Position numbers and translations under genes: made by a program. Of a stretch of DNA of 64,000 nt, positions 1 through 10,761 are shown piece by piece. The notes under the pieces were generated by a model that worked only from the letters and a program-made list of their open reading frames with translations, was not told the origin of the DNA and ran no database searches. This stretch comes from Forficula auricularia (taxonomy: Eukaryota; Arthropoda; Insecta; Dermaptera; Forficulidae), in NCBI GenBank assembly GCA_024734495.1, contig JALMQS010000075.1, positions 10,908,757-10,972,756 of the forward strand, read 5' to 3'. Position 1 is the first letter of the stretch. Each line of letters begins with the position of its first letter.

Positions 1-47
1 TCACGATTACAATACTTGTCTATACCCTGTTTGGTAAAGTAAAAATA
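1..47. repeat. Hairpin-ended repeat family B, terminal fragment (continues left of window)
   Basis: The first bases are the end of a repeat seen again at 40156-40184 and 62771-62799. The shared tip is an imperfect hairpin, here at 13-41: TACTT at one side and AAGTA at the other, with a CCCTG-containing centre. The rest of this copy lies outside the window. The relationship rests only on the tip, so the assignment is good but short. Confidence 0.6.
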
Positions 48-76
48 AAAAACAAATTATTTGAGTTTCTTTAAAT

Positions 77-240
77 CAGGGTTGTCCAACCTTTTGGCTA
101 ACACGGGCCTCATTTGAAGGAAAAAGAAATTCCTCGGGGCGCATATAAAATTTACTAATTTCATTCATATTTGTAAATCAAAAAATATTAGAATATTAGA
201 AAGGTAAGTGAAAATCGTGCTCCGGGCGGACTAATAATTT
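77..240. repeat. hAT-like MITE end (partial)
   Basis: CAGGGTTGTCCAACCTTTTG at 77 has the form of a hAT terminal repeat: it starts CAGGG and is followed by a 'ccaacctttTggc' stretch also seen in the hAT element at 53722-54977. I could not find a matching opposite end or an 8-bp duplication nearby, so this is a fragment. The downstream limit is a guess. Confidence 0.4.
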
Positions 241-299
241 TATCAAAATTTATTTTAAAAGTTTTTTCCAATGTTTTTTTTTTTTAGTTTTCTTAGAAA

Positions 300-905
300 T
301 CAAATTAGACAGCGGGTTAGGATGGGGAGGTTCTAGGCCGGTTTGAACCCTCTTGACTAAGGGGTTGATGCTAAATAACTAGATGGTTAGATAGGAAATA
401 AGTTTAAATCTCTAGATATGAATTTTTATCACAATTTTTTAAAATATGAAAATCCCCTCTCCATTCTTCTTCCCACTTGAAATGCGATAGAATGAGAGAG
501 AACTTGCCATGAGGGTCATTTCTCTTGCGACTCTCACACGGACAACTTCGATTGAAATTCTATACGACTGTATAGAAATCGATTCACTTGACAATTTCTC
601 CCCCTAAATTAATTGGAACCAACCGCTTTTTAAATCAAATTAATTCACTTTTTTATTGAAAATCATTAAAACCTTTTTGGCATACTTTATTCGAATTCCA
701 CCAAATTTTTGAACTAGCTCACTTCAACTTTTTGGACCGAATTAAGTTTCATTTTAAATCATTAACGCCATCTTGGCTTACTTGATCCAAATTTTTCAAA
801 ACTTCAGAATTTGCTTTCCTACAACGTTTTAAATAAAAAATAAGTAATTTTTCATTAAAAATCATTAAAGCCTTTTTGGCTCACTTCATCCAAATTCCAC
901 TAACT
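300..905. repeat. Dispersed repeat R2, copy 1
   Basis: This non-coding stretch is recognisably the same as 9930-10350, in the same orientation. Shared landmarks in order are a CCCTCTTGACTAA-like start, an AAAATCCCCTCTCC block, CTCTCGCACA/CTCTCACACG, a GAAATTCTATA...TATAGAAATCGATT inverted pair, and CACTTGACAATTTCT. At 640-900 a unit of roughly 110 bp (containing 'aatcattaaa(a/g)cctttttggc') is repeated two to three times. Element class is unknown. Confidence 0.55.
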
Positions 906-1149
906 TTTAGAATTTATTTTCTTACACATCGTTTTGAGTTGAATTATTATTATCCGAGTTAATGCACTTTCTCAGCTTGCGCTGGAAAAATTTCATCTAT
1001 CCCTTCAGATCTTATTTGGGATTAGGTTCGGCCGATTATTATTATTATTACTATCATTATTTTCTCTCCTTTGGAAGGAAGTTTGTGTACTATACATCGG
1101 CTGTAAACAGCAGAGATGATAGCTTTTATTTTATTATTGCATTTTTGAA

Positions 1150-1610
1150 GGAAGGTTCAGGAACCTCCGGATTGTCGCACACGTACCCAGCAGTACAGCC
1201 TTCTGCACCGTCGTGATAAGGCCTCGAAATGCCCAGGTCCTTTAACTTCTTAGGGAGCGTTTTCGAGACAACACCAGTCGCAGACTTACAAGGGCCATCA
1301 TTAGCACTTTATCTTGTCTCCACATTTTCTTAATTTCTTCTGCGAGCTCAAGATACTTATTTAATTTTTCGCCATAAGCTTGTTAGAGATTATGGGTATT
1401 TGGAATGGTAATGTCAATAAGATATGTCATTTTGCTATTCTTTTTGGTGAGTACAATATCAGGTCTATTTGCAAGTATAGTCCTGTCTGTCAGCACGGAT
1501 CGGTCTCAATATAGTCTACAATTATTATTTTAAAGTGCACTTTCCGGAGTATACTCATAGTACGGAACTCTGGTGTTTATTAGTTCATGGTGAAGAGCAA
1601 GTTCTTGATG
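1150..1610 (-). pseudogene. LINE C-terminal remnant with a PD-(D/E)XK-like endonuclease region
   Basis: The minus strand reads, in pieces separated by stops and frame changes, a stretch typical of the C-terminus of some non-LTR retrotransposon polymerases. It runs ANRPDIVLT, then TYLIDITIPNTHNL, then EKLNKYLELAEEIKKMW, and further on a QKAVLLGTC motif. The PD...YLID spacing resembles the restriction-like endonuclease found at the C-terminus of early-branching LINE clades (family knowledge). No intact frame survives. The plus-strand 84-codon ORF at 962-1216 overlaps this and is fortuitous. Confidence 0.55.
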
Positions 1611-2041
1611 GATGACTTTTATTATTACGGTATTATTATTATAATTTTTTTTGTGAAAATTTAAGTAATATGGTCCTTTTGTGATTCTGAAGCAAATTTT
1701 TTGAATTTTGTTTCTTCAAAATAATTACATCTTATTAAAAACTAAATAAATTAGTCTCAAAAGAATGTTCCTTTTCGCAAAAATATTTAAAATAACTGGA
1801 AATTCAAATTACAAATTCGAGAGCTAATTGAGTGTTGAGGGGCTACAAGAAGCTGAGAATCTGATTTCAACATTTTACCAGTGAAGGTAAGTTTCACTAT
1901 CTTGTCATATTTTTTTATTATTCAATAATACATTAATTTGAGAAAATTCAAAATTTTATTAAAGAATTTTCACCCTTCGACTGTACTTATACTTTACATA
2001 CATACTACAGTTTTTATACTCTAAACACCACTAATATTCAC

Positions 2042-2483
2042 ATGAGTTTTTTGACGGGTTATAGTGGTGTTTCACAAAGAGGAAATAAAAATTAAATATT
2101 TTTTTTAATTATATTTTGTAGATTTTTTTATTTATCTCTATACATATTTCGGGTTACAAGACCTTCTTCAGGAGGTTTAACAAAAGTCTTTTAAACAAGG
2201 CTTGCAACCCGAAATATGTATAGAGATAAACGAGGGGTGAACCGCGATTGGAATTAGGTGTACACTGTCTTTGGAATTATTTAGAATTACTTTCGAATTC
2301 ATTAAGGAATCTATTGTCATCTATTGTCTTCTACTTGGGAATGAAAGTGTAAGTGGAAGTAGGTGTACAGGATTTTAGGTCGCGGTTCACCCCTCGGAGA
2401 TAAATAAAAAAATCTCCAAAATATAATTAATTTTTAATTCCTCTTTGTGAAACACCACCATAACCCGCCAAAAAACTCCTGTG
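2042..2483. repeat. Nested foldback (palindrome within palindrome)
   Basis: Outer arms 2042-2138 and about 2397-2483 are reverse complements (TTTCACAAAGAGGAA ... TTCCTCTTTGTGAAA). Inside them, 2129-2158 (tacatatttcgggtt) pairs with 2205-2228 (aacccgaaatatgta). Separately, 2231-2246 CGAGGGGTGAACCGCG pairs perfectly with 2381-2396. The DNA can therefore form a stem carrying two side hairpins. No coding potential. Confidence 0.65.
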
Positions 2484-3339
2484 TTTAATATGTTTCACTA
2501 TAAAGCAACACCGCTTTCCCTAAATGTTACCACTAATATTTCCTGCTTTAATTAGTTTAATTTTATTTGATTCTAAAATAAATTTCTGGCCTAATGACCT
2601 AATGTTCTCTGTAACAAGGTTATATTAAAAAAAAAAAAAAAAAAAAAAAATTTTCTTATGAAATAAAGTTTATGTCGACTATTTTACATTTCATCTTTTC
2701 TCAGACTATTCTAAATCGTGATTGAAATAAATCTTTTACTAAATGATAGCTTAAAGGTAGGTGACAATTTATTAAAAACAACAGCTAAATAAAATTAAAC
2801 ACCAAGTGTTAGAACTTTCTATGTACAATTGGGCACAAAGCCTATATGTTAAGTGAATCTGGGAACTTTGGAGCTAAATTTAATCTATTTTAATATAACG
2901 ATTGATTTCTTTCTTATTTTAAACTTTTTCCATCTAGTGAGTGCAAAATCTAATTAGTTTTTTTTTAAACAAACATTTGAAAAACACAATAAACATCTAT
3001 GAGTTTTTCTTGAATTATTAGAATTCAGATAGCCAGACAGATAGAAAAAATTATTTTTGATAAAAACATGGAACATTTTTGAGGGAATTTATTACTTGAA
3101 TTGAATCTCTTAGTGAGAATAATCAAATTAAGAAATTTCTTTATTAACTTAATTACTTTCGCCAAGGAAAATTTCTAATTATAAGAACTTTATAATTGTT
3201 TTAAAAATTTCAAACCTTGATTTAACTCATCGGATCACATTCCATGATAGTATTTAAAAACAGGGAAATTGCAGGATCGTGGTTTCTTTGATGGTTCAGC
3301 TATATAGTCAACGTAGTCAGTAAGAGTCAAATTGTTTAT

Positions 3340-3851
3340 TAAATTTATAATATTTCTCATTAATATATCAAAGAATAATTGATATATTAACGAGAGTTGT
3401 TTTGACACGCTTTTTTGAAAAATATATAATCTCGCGAAACTACTGCGGATGTTGCTATTGGAGTCTGCGCTCTGCGGAGTCTTAAGTCTGGACCAAGAGA
3501 GAAAAAGATGTGATCCATTTAGCTAGAATCCAACGTCATTTTGCGTATAGCCCGCATGACATTCGGATGGATCACCAAATGAATTTGAAATCTAAGATGT
3601 TATATATTCAATCTTCCCAGCCCAGAGCGCCTGATCTATTAGCATGTATGTTAGATGCTTGCCATTAATTAATCGAATGTTTCCTACATTTGATTCAATC
3701 GCGAATCAAATGTAGGGAATTTTTGTCAAATATTCAGTGAAAATAATATCTGAACTTATATATTTCTAACGAAATAATGATGTTAAATAAATTTATAATT
3801 TTTCTCATTAATATATCAAAGAATAATTGATATATTAACGAGAGTTGTTGG
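3340..3851. repeat. Foldback family FB1, copy 1
   Basis: 3340-3640 matches 19262-19562 in the opposite orientation. Landmarks are 'tctcattaatatatcaaagaat', 'ggaccaagaga', 'gcccgcatgac', 'ggtgatcca'-type and 'cccagagcgc'. The tip (3341-3400) is repeated almost exactly at 3784-3850, so the end occurs twice here. Within it TTAATATATCAA and TTGATATATTAA pair as a subterminal hairpin. A perfect 14-bp stem CCTACATTTGATTC / GAATCAAATGTAGG lies at about 3684-3717. Confidence 0.6.
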
Positions 3852-4566
3852 ATTGTTTGTCTGATTTAAGACTAATTTTTGAATTCAAGAATCTACTCCA
3901 CAGATGCGAGATATATTCGAGACAGAATGGATCTTGGCTTAGTAGAGGGTGAGAAGTTGGGGACTTAGCCAAGCTTCCTTTCTGCAGATTTCGTTGCAGA
4001 ATAAATGACCTCATTCTAAGAGAGGTCAGACGCAATTGAGCTGTCCACGTCTTCAGGGTGTTCGATCCAAAGAGAATGAATAGTGTCTTGAAAATTTTTT
4101 CCTGGCGCCTAGAAATATTGTCCTTTGCTTTCTATATTTTTATAAAAATTGAATGTACGTGAAAAATATTATTGAATTTAATTTGAAAGGATTAGTATTA
4201 AAAATGTGAATGTTTTATTTTAATGCTGATTTGTTTTTAATAAGTGTAAATGTGGTGTGCGATAAGCCGGAAAATATATTTATTAATTATAATATAAAAT
4301 AAATCCTAGTGTATTATTTTGGAATGGATAGTATAATGTAAAATTGCAAATGCGACTTGCTTGAAGGATTTATCTTAAGAACTCTTCGGGGAATATAAGC
4401 CGGCTCACTTATCTATCTCATGCTTTCTCTTTCTCTCTAATACAAGAAAGCAGCTCGGGGAGACTGAATGGGTTCCGTTGTCTGAGGACCCTTTGAAGTC
4501 GCGCTTGGTGAGAGGCCGATTCCAAAACTTCGCATTGGATAAAGTAAAAAGCTAAATAACATTAAT

Positions 4567-5433
4567 AAAAAATAATTTTTATAAAAAAAAAATAAAACCG
4601 ACTTCAAAAAACTTAAATGCAACAAATAAAATAATAACAACTTAAAAATAAAATAAAATCCACTAAAAGATATAAAATAATTATCTTATTTAGTTACAAC
4701 TAAACGACGAAATATTAATATGAAATTACTCTTTGAAGTCGGTGCCAAACAAACTATACCTATAAGCGAGCGTATCCGCCAAACATACTAAGTAAGATCC
4801 GTCAAGTGCGATTCATAAAATGTATATATTTGGCACCGACTTCAAAAAGTAATTTCATGTTAATATTTCGTCGTTTAGTTGTAACTAAATAAAATAATTA
4901 TTTTATACCTTTTAGTGGATTTTATAATATTTTTAAGTTTTTATTATTTTATTTGTTGCATTTAAGTTTTTTGAAGTCGGTTTTATTTATTTATTTTTTT
5001 TTTAAATTTTTTTTATTTTTCTCTTTTTAGTGATGTTATTAAATGTGGTTATAAGATTTTTTTTATAAAAGATTTTATTTATCATAATTTCGATTATTTG
5101 CTCATAAGAATTGGAGATTTACGTTATTTAGTCATTGATCATATCATCAGAACTTGACCAAATTAATATGGCACCATCCCTAAGATACCCCCTTTCCAAT
5201 AAAAAAAAGAATCACCGAAATCGGTTCATAAACAAAGAAGTTAGGCCTGAACAAACCTAACAAAAAAGGTCTAATACCAATAAAAAAAAAACGGGACCAA
5301 TCGGAAGCTAGACTGAACCCAATGCAATTTTTTTTTTCAAAATCGGTTCACAATTGGCGGAGATATGAGGTAAGATAGACACAAAAAAAAATCAGTCGAA
5401 TAGAGAACCTCCTCCTTTTTTGAAGTCGGTTAA
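4567..5433 (+). mobile_element. GACTTC palindromic element, copy 1
   Basis: Non-coding element, about 870 bp. It starts after 'attaat' in R1, enters a long palindrome at ACCGACTTCAAAA (about 4597), and ends GAAGTCGGTTAA at 5433. The palindrome arms (about 4597-4740 and 4837-4980) flank a loop of about 90 bases (4747-4830) bounded by GAAGTCGGTGCC / GGCACCGACTTC. The unique half contains 'gaacttgaccaaattaata', 'aaatcggttcata' and 'agagaacctcctcc'. R1 copy 2 shows the uninterrupted site. Boundaries at the A-rich side are uncertain by a few bases. Confidence 0.8.
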
Positions 5434-6330
5434 AAATGGAGCTGAGGCAGTAACTCGGGAAAACTCGAATGTTTGTATGGCAAACTCTACCTATTTAAAG
5501 CTTATGTAAAAATTATCCTTTTATACAAACTTGATGGCTTGGTTACAGGCCATCAGCTCTGGAGCATTCCATCAACGACTGGACTCGCCTAGCTCTTACG
5601 CAGCTTTCATTCTTCTGCGCGCAATATGTTGCCTACATACAGGCGCACCAACGTCATAAATCAAGTTCAAATTCAGACTAAATTTTGAGGATTTCAATAT
5701 TAGTAGGTACAGTTATTTATTTATATTTTATAATTCAATATTTTTTTTTTGATTGATTTAGTTGTAAAATATAAAGCTCTAAAATGAAAAAATAATTCAA
5801 ATACAAGTTCGATTTTTCAATTAATTTTATCATCCAATATTCAATTATTTTTTCACTTGTGATTGTAAAAGGTAAAAGAATTTACTATTGGCGGATAAAA
5901 TGAAATGAAAAATTATTACTCTTTACACCAATGGGTGAAGTTCTCCAGGCATCCGGAATATTTAATTTACTCAAAATTACTAAATATTTTTGTTATTCGT
6001 ATTATCCATTGTTTATACTGTACAAGTTAAAAGAAGCCAAAGTTAAGGTATTTCATCATTATGAATGTATATTGTACACCTCACGCCAGCCTATTTTACT
6101 GAAATAAGGAACCGGAAGCGACCAGCAAGTCGCCAAAGATTCCACGATTACATATTTATGGACCTTATATGAATGCTTATGATACTCTAATAAACTCAGG
6201 TAAGATGTATAAGTGTATCTGTCGTTGTTTCTACCCGAGCTGTTCAACAAACTTTGTAAACTTTTATATCTTGAACCTGGATTTGATTGCACAAATCACT
6301 TGATCATTGCCAGCTATGGTTTACTATTAG

Positions 6331-6536
6331 TATGAAAGATATTAATTTGCCGATGGTAATAGATTCAAATTTACAAGAAAATCATAAGTTAGTGTCATCC
6401 ATTCAATCCGATGGAATGGAATATTTTTAATTATTCTTTAGATTCCCGAGGGGGTGAAAAACAACCCCTCTGACATATAATTAAAAATATTCCATTCCAT
6501 CGGATTGAATAGATGACATCATCTTATGATTTGCTT
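6331..6536. mobile_element. 206-bp palindromic insert with 12-bp target duplication
   Basis: This segment interrupts R1 and is absent from R1 copy 2. GTTTACTATTAG occurs immediately before it (6319-6330) and again immediately after (6537-6548), a 12-bp direct duplication. Its core is an inverted repeat of about 50 bp per arm (roughly 6374-6428 and 6478-6534), containing TCCGATGGAATGGAATATTT and its complement. There is no coding potential. The class is unknown: 12 bp is longer than most DNA-transposon duplications. Confidence 0.65.
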
Positions 6537-6589
6537 GTTTACTATTAGGTATACAATGGGGTAATGGACCAAGAACCAAAAGGTTGCTG

Positions 6590-7130
6590 AGTATTAAACT
6601 ATGAATAAATTTTAAAGAATGAAAAAAAAAGTAATATCTTACTACTAGGTAAAGTAATTTAGAATATAATTTTACTAAAAGCATGTATATAACCTTTTTT
6701 GTGGTCCTCATGGTACTTAAAATCCCACTGCTGGACCTTTCGCCTTTCACTTTCTCTATATATTTCTTACTGTTTTTTAAATGACTAATACCGTAATATT
6801 TTTTTCTTTTCTTTTTTGAAATGTTTTAAGAAGAAAAGTATTATTTTTGTTCTAACTTTTTGGATATTAAATGTTTTTATTTTCTGTGTGGTATATTTTT
6901 ACTGTTTATGCGAGGCAAACTGCCTCAAAGAGCACTGTATAAATATAAAATAAATAAATAAATTTCATCAAAATTGGTTAAGTCAATTTCAAGATATTTA
7001 GAAAAACTAATAAAGTACTAATGTTTATGAGCCGATATGTACCAAACACTAATCAGCGCTTCATTTTGTTAAAGTAATTATATTTTTTCAATTTAATTTC
7101 AATCGGTCGAACGGTTGGCCTAAAAATGGC
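6590..7130 (-). repeat. Reversed fragment of hairpin family A core, split by a LINE tail
   Basis: Read on the minus strand this matches 34610-34930. In order it carries 'ccgattgaaat', 'acaaaatgaagcgctgatta', 'ttggtacatatcgg', 'gacttaaccaattttgatgaaat', 'gaggaccacaaaaaagg' and 'cttttaa...attctttaaaatttattcat'. Between 'ttaa' and 'atttcatc' it is interrupted at about 6732-6958 by an insert ending in AAATAAATAAATAAA. Confidence 0.65.
6732..6958 (+). mobile_element. 5'-truncated LINE tail ending in (AAAT)n
   Basis: This insert interrupts the family A fragment at a site that is intact in the three other copies of that module (for example 34770-34790). It has no ORF and finishes 'tgtataaatataaaataaataaataaat', the same kind of tail as the large LINE at 32473-37853. 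A truncated target-primed insertion is the simplest reading. The exact 5' junction is ambiguous. Confidence 0.5.
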
Positions 7131-7917
7131 ATGAATAGTATTGTAAACTAATAATATTTCCTTATTATATGTTCAGAAAACCATTTTATATATGAGAAAG
7201 AGATGAATTCTAAATTTTATTTATTTTTGTCATTATTGTTATTTTCATTAATTTTTATCAAAGAATTTCTTAAAGAGTTCACAAATGATTCGTTTTAATA
7301 AAATAATTTGTAATAAATATTTTTCTATAGTTTCAAAATCAATAAAATTTTCATTTCAGAATTAACTCGGATTTCTCCCACTCTTTTATCTTTTATTTAA
7401 TAATTTTTTTAATAAAAACATGTAGATTGCTTATACGGTATTGGGTAGTGCAAACAGTTATCGACCCACTGATATCGGTCACTAAGTCCTTTGACGGCTT
7501 AAAAACTCTTCCAAACATGAAATACTGCAAACATTACTTTTCACCTTGTTATTTTTGAACTTCTAAAGCTTCCATTTAAATATTAGAATTGCGAAAAATC
7601 CTTCATATGTCATCATCAAAGTGTAGAGAACGGATAATGGATTAAAAACTGTCGCTTTTTGTCATAGTTGAAATAATTTCGATGCATGACAAATGAACTA
7701 TTACTTTTCTACGACTTACTTTAATTTATTATGAATTCATACTCGCGAATCTAAATCTCATACTATGGGTATATAAAATGATTAATGTAATAGAAATTTT
7801 TATATATAAACTTGATATGATATATTTTTCATTCGGTTCAATAAATTTAATCATTTTGGAGAAATTTTTCCGTTATCAAAGAAAAAAAATTGAAAACTTT
7901 TCTTCAAGTCTTCATTT
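7131..7917. other. Intergenic, nothing recognised
   Basis: AT-rich sequence with no ORF, RNA gene or repeat that I can match elsewhere in the window. Confidence 0.5.
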
Positions 7918-8919
7918 TTAACCGACTTCAAAAAAAGAGGAGGTTCTCTATTTGACTGATTCTTTTTTTTTTTGTGTGTAAATGTTACCTCATATCGCCG
8001 CCAATTGTGAACCGATTTTGATGATTTTTTTTTGCATTAGGTTCAGTCTAGCTTCCGATTTGCCCCCTTTTTTTACATTGGTATTGGACTTTTTTGATTT
8101 CTTTATTCAGGCATAACTTCTTTGTTTATGAACCAATTTTAATGATTCTTTTTTTATTGGAAAGAGGGTCCCTTAGGGGTGATAGGATATTAATTTGGTC
8201 AAGTTCTGATGATATGATAAATGACGAAATAACGTAAATCTCCAATTCTTGTGACCAAATAATCGAAATTATAATAAATAAATAAAATCTTTTATAAAAA
8301 AATTTTAAAACATTCATTTAAAACCTGCAAACGTTTTGAGAGAATTTCTATATTTATGAAGTGAAATTTATTATCATTTTTTGATTCATTTGCCCGACGC
8401 TTTCTCTTACGAAATGCATGCAAGGTATTATATTAAGTCACTATTAATAAATAACATCACTAAAAAGAGAAAAATAAAAATAATTTTTACAAAAAAATAA
8501 AACCCACTTCAAAAAAATTAAATGCAACAAATAAAATAATAATAATTTAAAAATAAAATAAAATACACTAAAAGGTATAAAATAATTATCTTATTTATTT
8601 AGTTACAACTAAACGATGAAATTGTTACATGAAATCACTTTTTGAAGTCGGTGCCAAAAATATACATTTTATGAATCGCATTCGACGGAACTTACTTAGT
8701 ACGTTTGGCGGGTACGCTCGCTTATAGGTATAGTTTGTTTGGCACCGACTTCAAAAAGTGATTTCATGTAACAATTTCATCGTTTATTGTAACTAAATAA
8801 GATAATTATTTTATACCTTTTAGTGTATTTTATTTTATTTTTAAGTTATTATTATTTTATTTGTTGCATTTAATTTTTTTGAAGTCGGTTTTTATTTTTT
8901 TTTTTTAAATTATTTTTTA
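7918..8919 (-). mobile_element. GACTTC palindromic element, copy 2 (long form)
   Basis: Reverse-oriented copy of about 1 kb. It begins TTAACCGACTTC at 7918 followed by 'ggaggttctctatttgactg', and ends with the palindrome closing GAAGTCGGTTTTTA (8881) plus an 'aaattattttttac' tail. The loop (8655-8745) reads opposite to copy 1, which is what reversal of the whole element predicts. This long form keeps the segment around 8330-8450 ('gcccgacgctttctcttacg') that is absent from the 760-bp copies. Confidence 0.8.
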
Positions 8920-9150
8920 CACAGTCTTTCAAGTTTACAATTAATCAAGGAAATATTTTTTTACACAACATTTGATATTTAATTAGATAGCTACTTAACC
9001 ATGAATAGACAAAAGGTAATCAGTGCGGCATAAATAAATTTACTTGCGGGCATATTGAAGAATATTCATTTCGGGCGGTCTCAGAATAAAAATAAAAACA
9101 AAGCAAAGATACATAGTGTCGGTATTATGCTATATCAAAACCTTTTAATT

Positions 9151-9624
9151 TAAAATAATTCATAATTTTTATAAGAAAAAAATAAAACCGACTTCAAAAT
9201 TATATAAACAAAACAAATAAACATAAACAAAGAATAGTTTTTAAGGAATTTGGTGTTGGTACTTGGTGAAACATTTTTTAAAATTATTGGATAAAAATAC
9301 TTGGTAGGTTTCACATTAAGATATAAAAAAATAAAACGAATTTATTTTTTTATATCTTAATATGAAACCTACCAAGTATTTTTATCCAATAATTATAAAC
9401 AAAGAAATAAACAGGTTCATAAACAAAGAAGTTATGGGTGAACATACATAACAAAAAAGGTCCAATACCAATGAAATTTAGTTTTTTAGCAATCGGAAAC
9501 TATACTGAACACAATGCAAAAAAAATCATCAAAATCGGTTCACAATTGGCGAAGAAATCGAGTAACATAGACACAAAAAAATTCAGTCGAATTGAGAACC
9601 TCCTCCTTTTTTGAAGTCGGTTAA
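9151..9624 (+). mobile_element. GACTTC element, copy 3: variant with a replaced core
   Basis: The ends match the family (ACCGACTTCAAAA at 9188, GAGAACCTCC and GAAGTCGGTTAA ending 9624), as does the 'aacaaagaagttatg' to 'cggttcacaattggcg' half. The usual palindrome is missing. In its place (about 9279-9396) is an unrelated perfect-looking inverted repeat of about 50 bp per arm, 'attattggataaaaatactt' with 'ggtaggtttcacattaagat' and their complements, around a 5-base centre. The 5' limit is approximate. Confidence 0.7.
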
Positions 9625-9929
9625 TAATATCCGTAGGGCGTAAAATTTAGTTTTGGACAAGGGCGGCGAAATTAAAATGTACTTTTCAGTTTAATGATTT
9701 TAATTACACAAGCGACTCTAATAATCTGCATAAATAAAATAACTGAATAGGCTATATATCATTGATGGGGGTTTGCAGAAGACATAAATTAAAGAACCAA
9801 ACGTCGCTAAATTTACTAACAAGCGTTTGAATTAAACATTTTTTTTTACTAAATGAATTCATTTTTTAAATTCATATTTTATAAAAGAAATATTTATTAT
9901 AAGCATTTAAAAACTTTTTTCATTGTTTT

Positions 9930-10350
9930 TTATAAATTAAATTGGAGAGTAGGGATTGATCCCACTTGACTAAAAGACTGATTCAAAAAAAGTAGATAGT
10001 TTAATATGAAATAAAGTTTAATATATAGATATGTAATTTAAGACAATTTTTTTATAAAATATTGAAAATTCCCCCTCCACTCTTCGCTTCATTAAGGGCT
10101 TTATATATAACGTTATACTTAACAAGAGTCATTGTTTTTGCCACTCTCGCACAAGCAACTTTAATAGAAATTCTATAATACTCTATAGAAATCGATTATT
10201 CACTTGACAATTTCTCTCCCTAAATTAATTAGAATCAAACCCTAAGATTCCTCTACATGTTTCGAGTTAAATTAAGTCAATTTTTCATTAAATAACACTA
10301 ACACTGTTTTGGTTTTCTTCATTTATTTAGATTATACCAAATCTTAGCTA
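9930..10350. repeat. Dispersed repeat R2, copy 2
   Basis: Diverged partner of 300-905 in the same orientation. It shares the CCACTTGACTAA start, 'gaaaattccccctccac', 'ccactctcgcaca', 'gaaattctata' with 'tatagaaatcgatt', and 'cacttgacaatttctc'. No ORF. Element class unknown. Confidence 0.55.
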
Positions 10351-10436
10351 GGTATCCAAAATGATATAGCTGACCTATTGAAGATGTGTTTCTTCGTTTT
10401 TCCTATTTCATAAATAATATCAAGTCATACTCATTC

Positions 10437-10720
10437 GATGAGATGAAACTAATAATTCCCTAAAAGATAGCTATGCTCATAGCACGCAATTCTCCGAGTC
10501 CCAACGCTCCTTTGTCGCCAAGTTTGAGAAGTGTCGAATCATTTCATTCGTCACCACGTTTATCTCCATGATTTCTAGGGACTGGAACTTTCTCCCACTC
10601 TTCATTTCCATACTCTTGTAATATTCCATTTTTCAAGACCACCAAGGATACAAAGACACTTAGTCTCTATCATTTCTCTTGATCACTCTTTTCTCTACTC
10701 TTTAGTCTGTCAAGACCTAG
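10437..10720 (+). pseudogene. LINE ORF2 C-terminal remnant
   Basis: The plus strand gives, with stops, a stretch resembling the end of the LINE polymerase at 16259-16717. A segment of the type (S)QRSFVAKFEK is followed by TTFISMISRDWNFLP. The SRDWN motif is the diagnostic overlap with MTSRDWNSL of the other copy. Strongly decayed. Confidence 0.4.
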
Positions 10721-10761
10721 TGGTGCGAATCTTCTAGGTGCGTCACTTCAATTGCATTTAA

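Larger units (their letters stand above)
4490..6620. repeat. Dispersed repeat R1, copy 1 (interrupted by two insertions)
   Basis: This repeat is the same as 15420-16870 and in the same orientation. Shared blocks are CTTCG(C/T)ATTGGATAAA, 'cctatttaaagcttatgtaaaaattatcc', 'ctcgcctagctcttacgcagctttcattcttct', and 'caggcgcaccaacgt'. It is broken by a GACTTC element (4567-5433) and by a 206-bp palindromic insert (6331-6536). Both sites are shown empty by the other copy. No ORF of note. The end (from about 6590) runs into a module shared with hairpin family A. Confidence 0.7.

Noticed and set aside
962..1216. 84-codon plus-strand ORF
   Set aside because: Tyrosine runs from a TAT/ATT repeat, and it overlaps a LINE remnant on the other strand; no domain.
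4567..5433. piggyBac-type insertion because ends read TTAA
   Set aside because: The empty sites (copies 6 and 9) contain no TTAA, so the TTAA belongs to the element.
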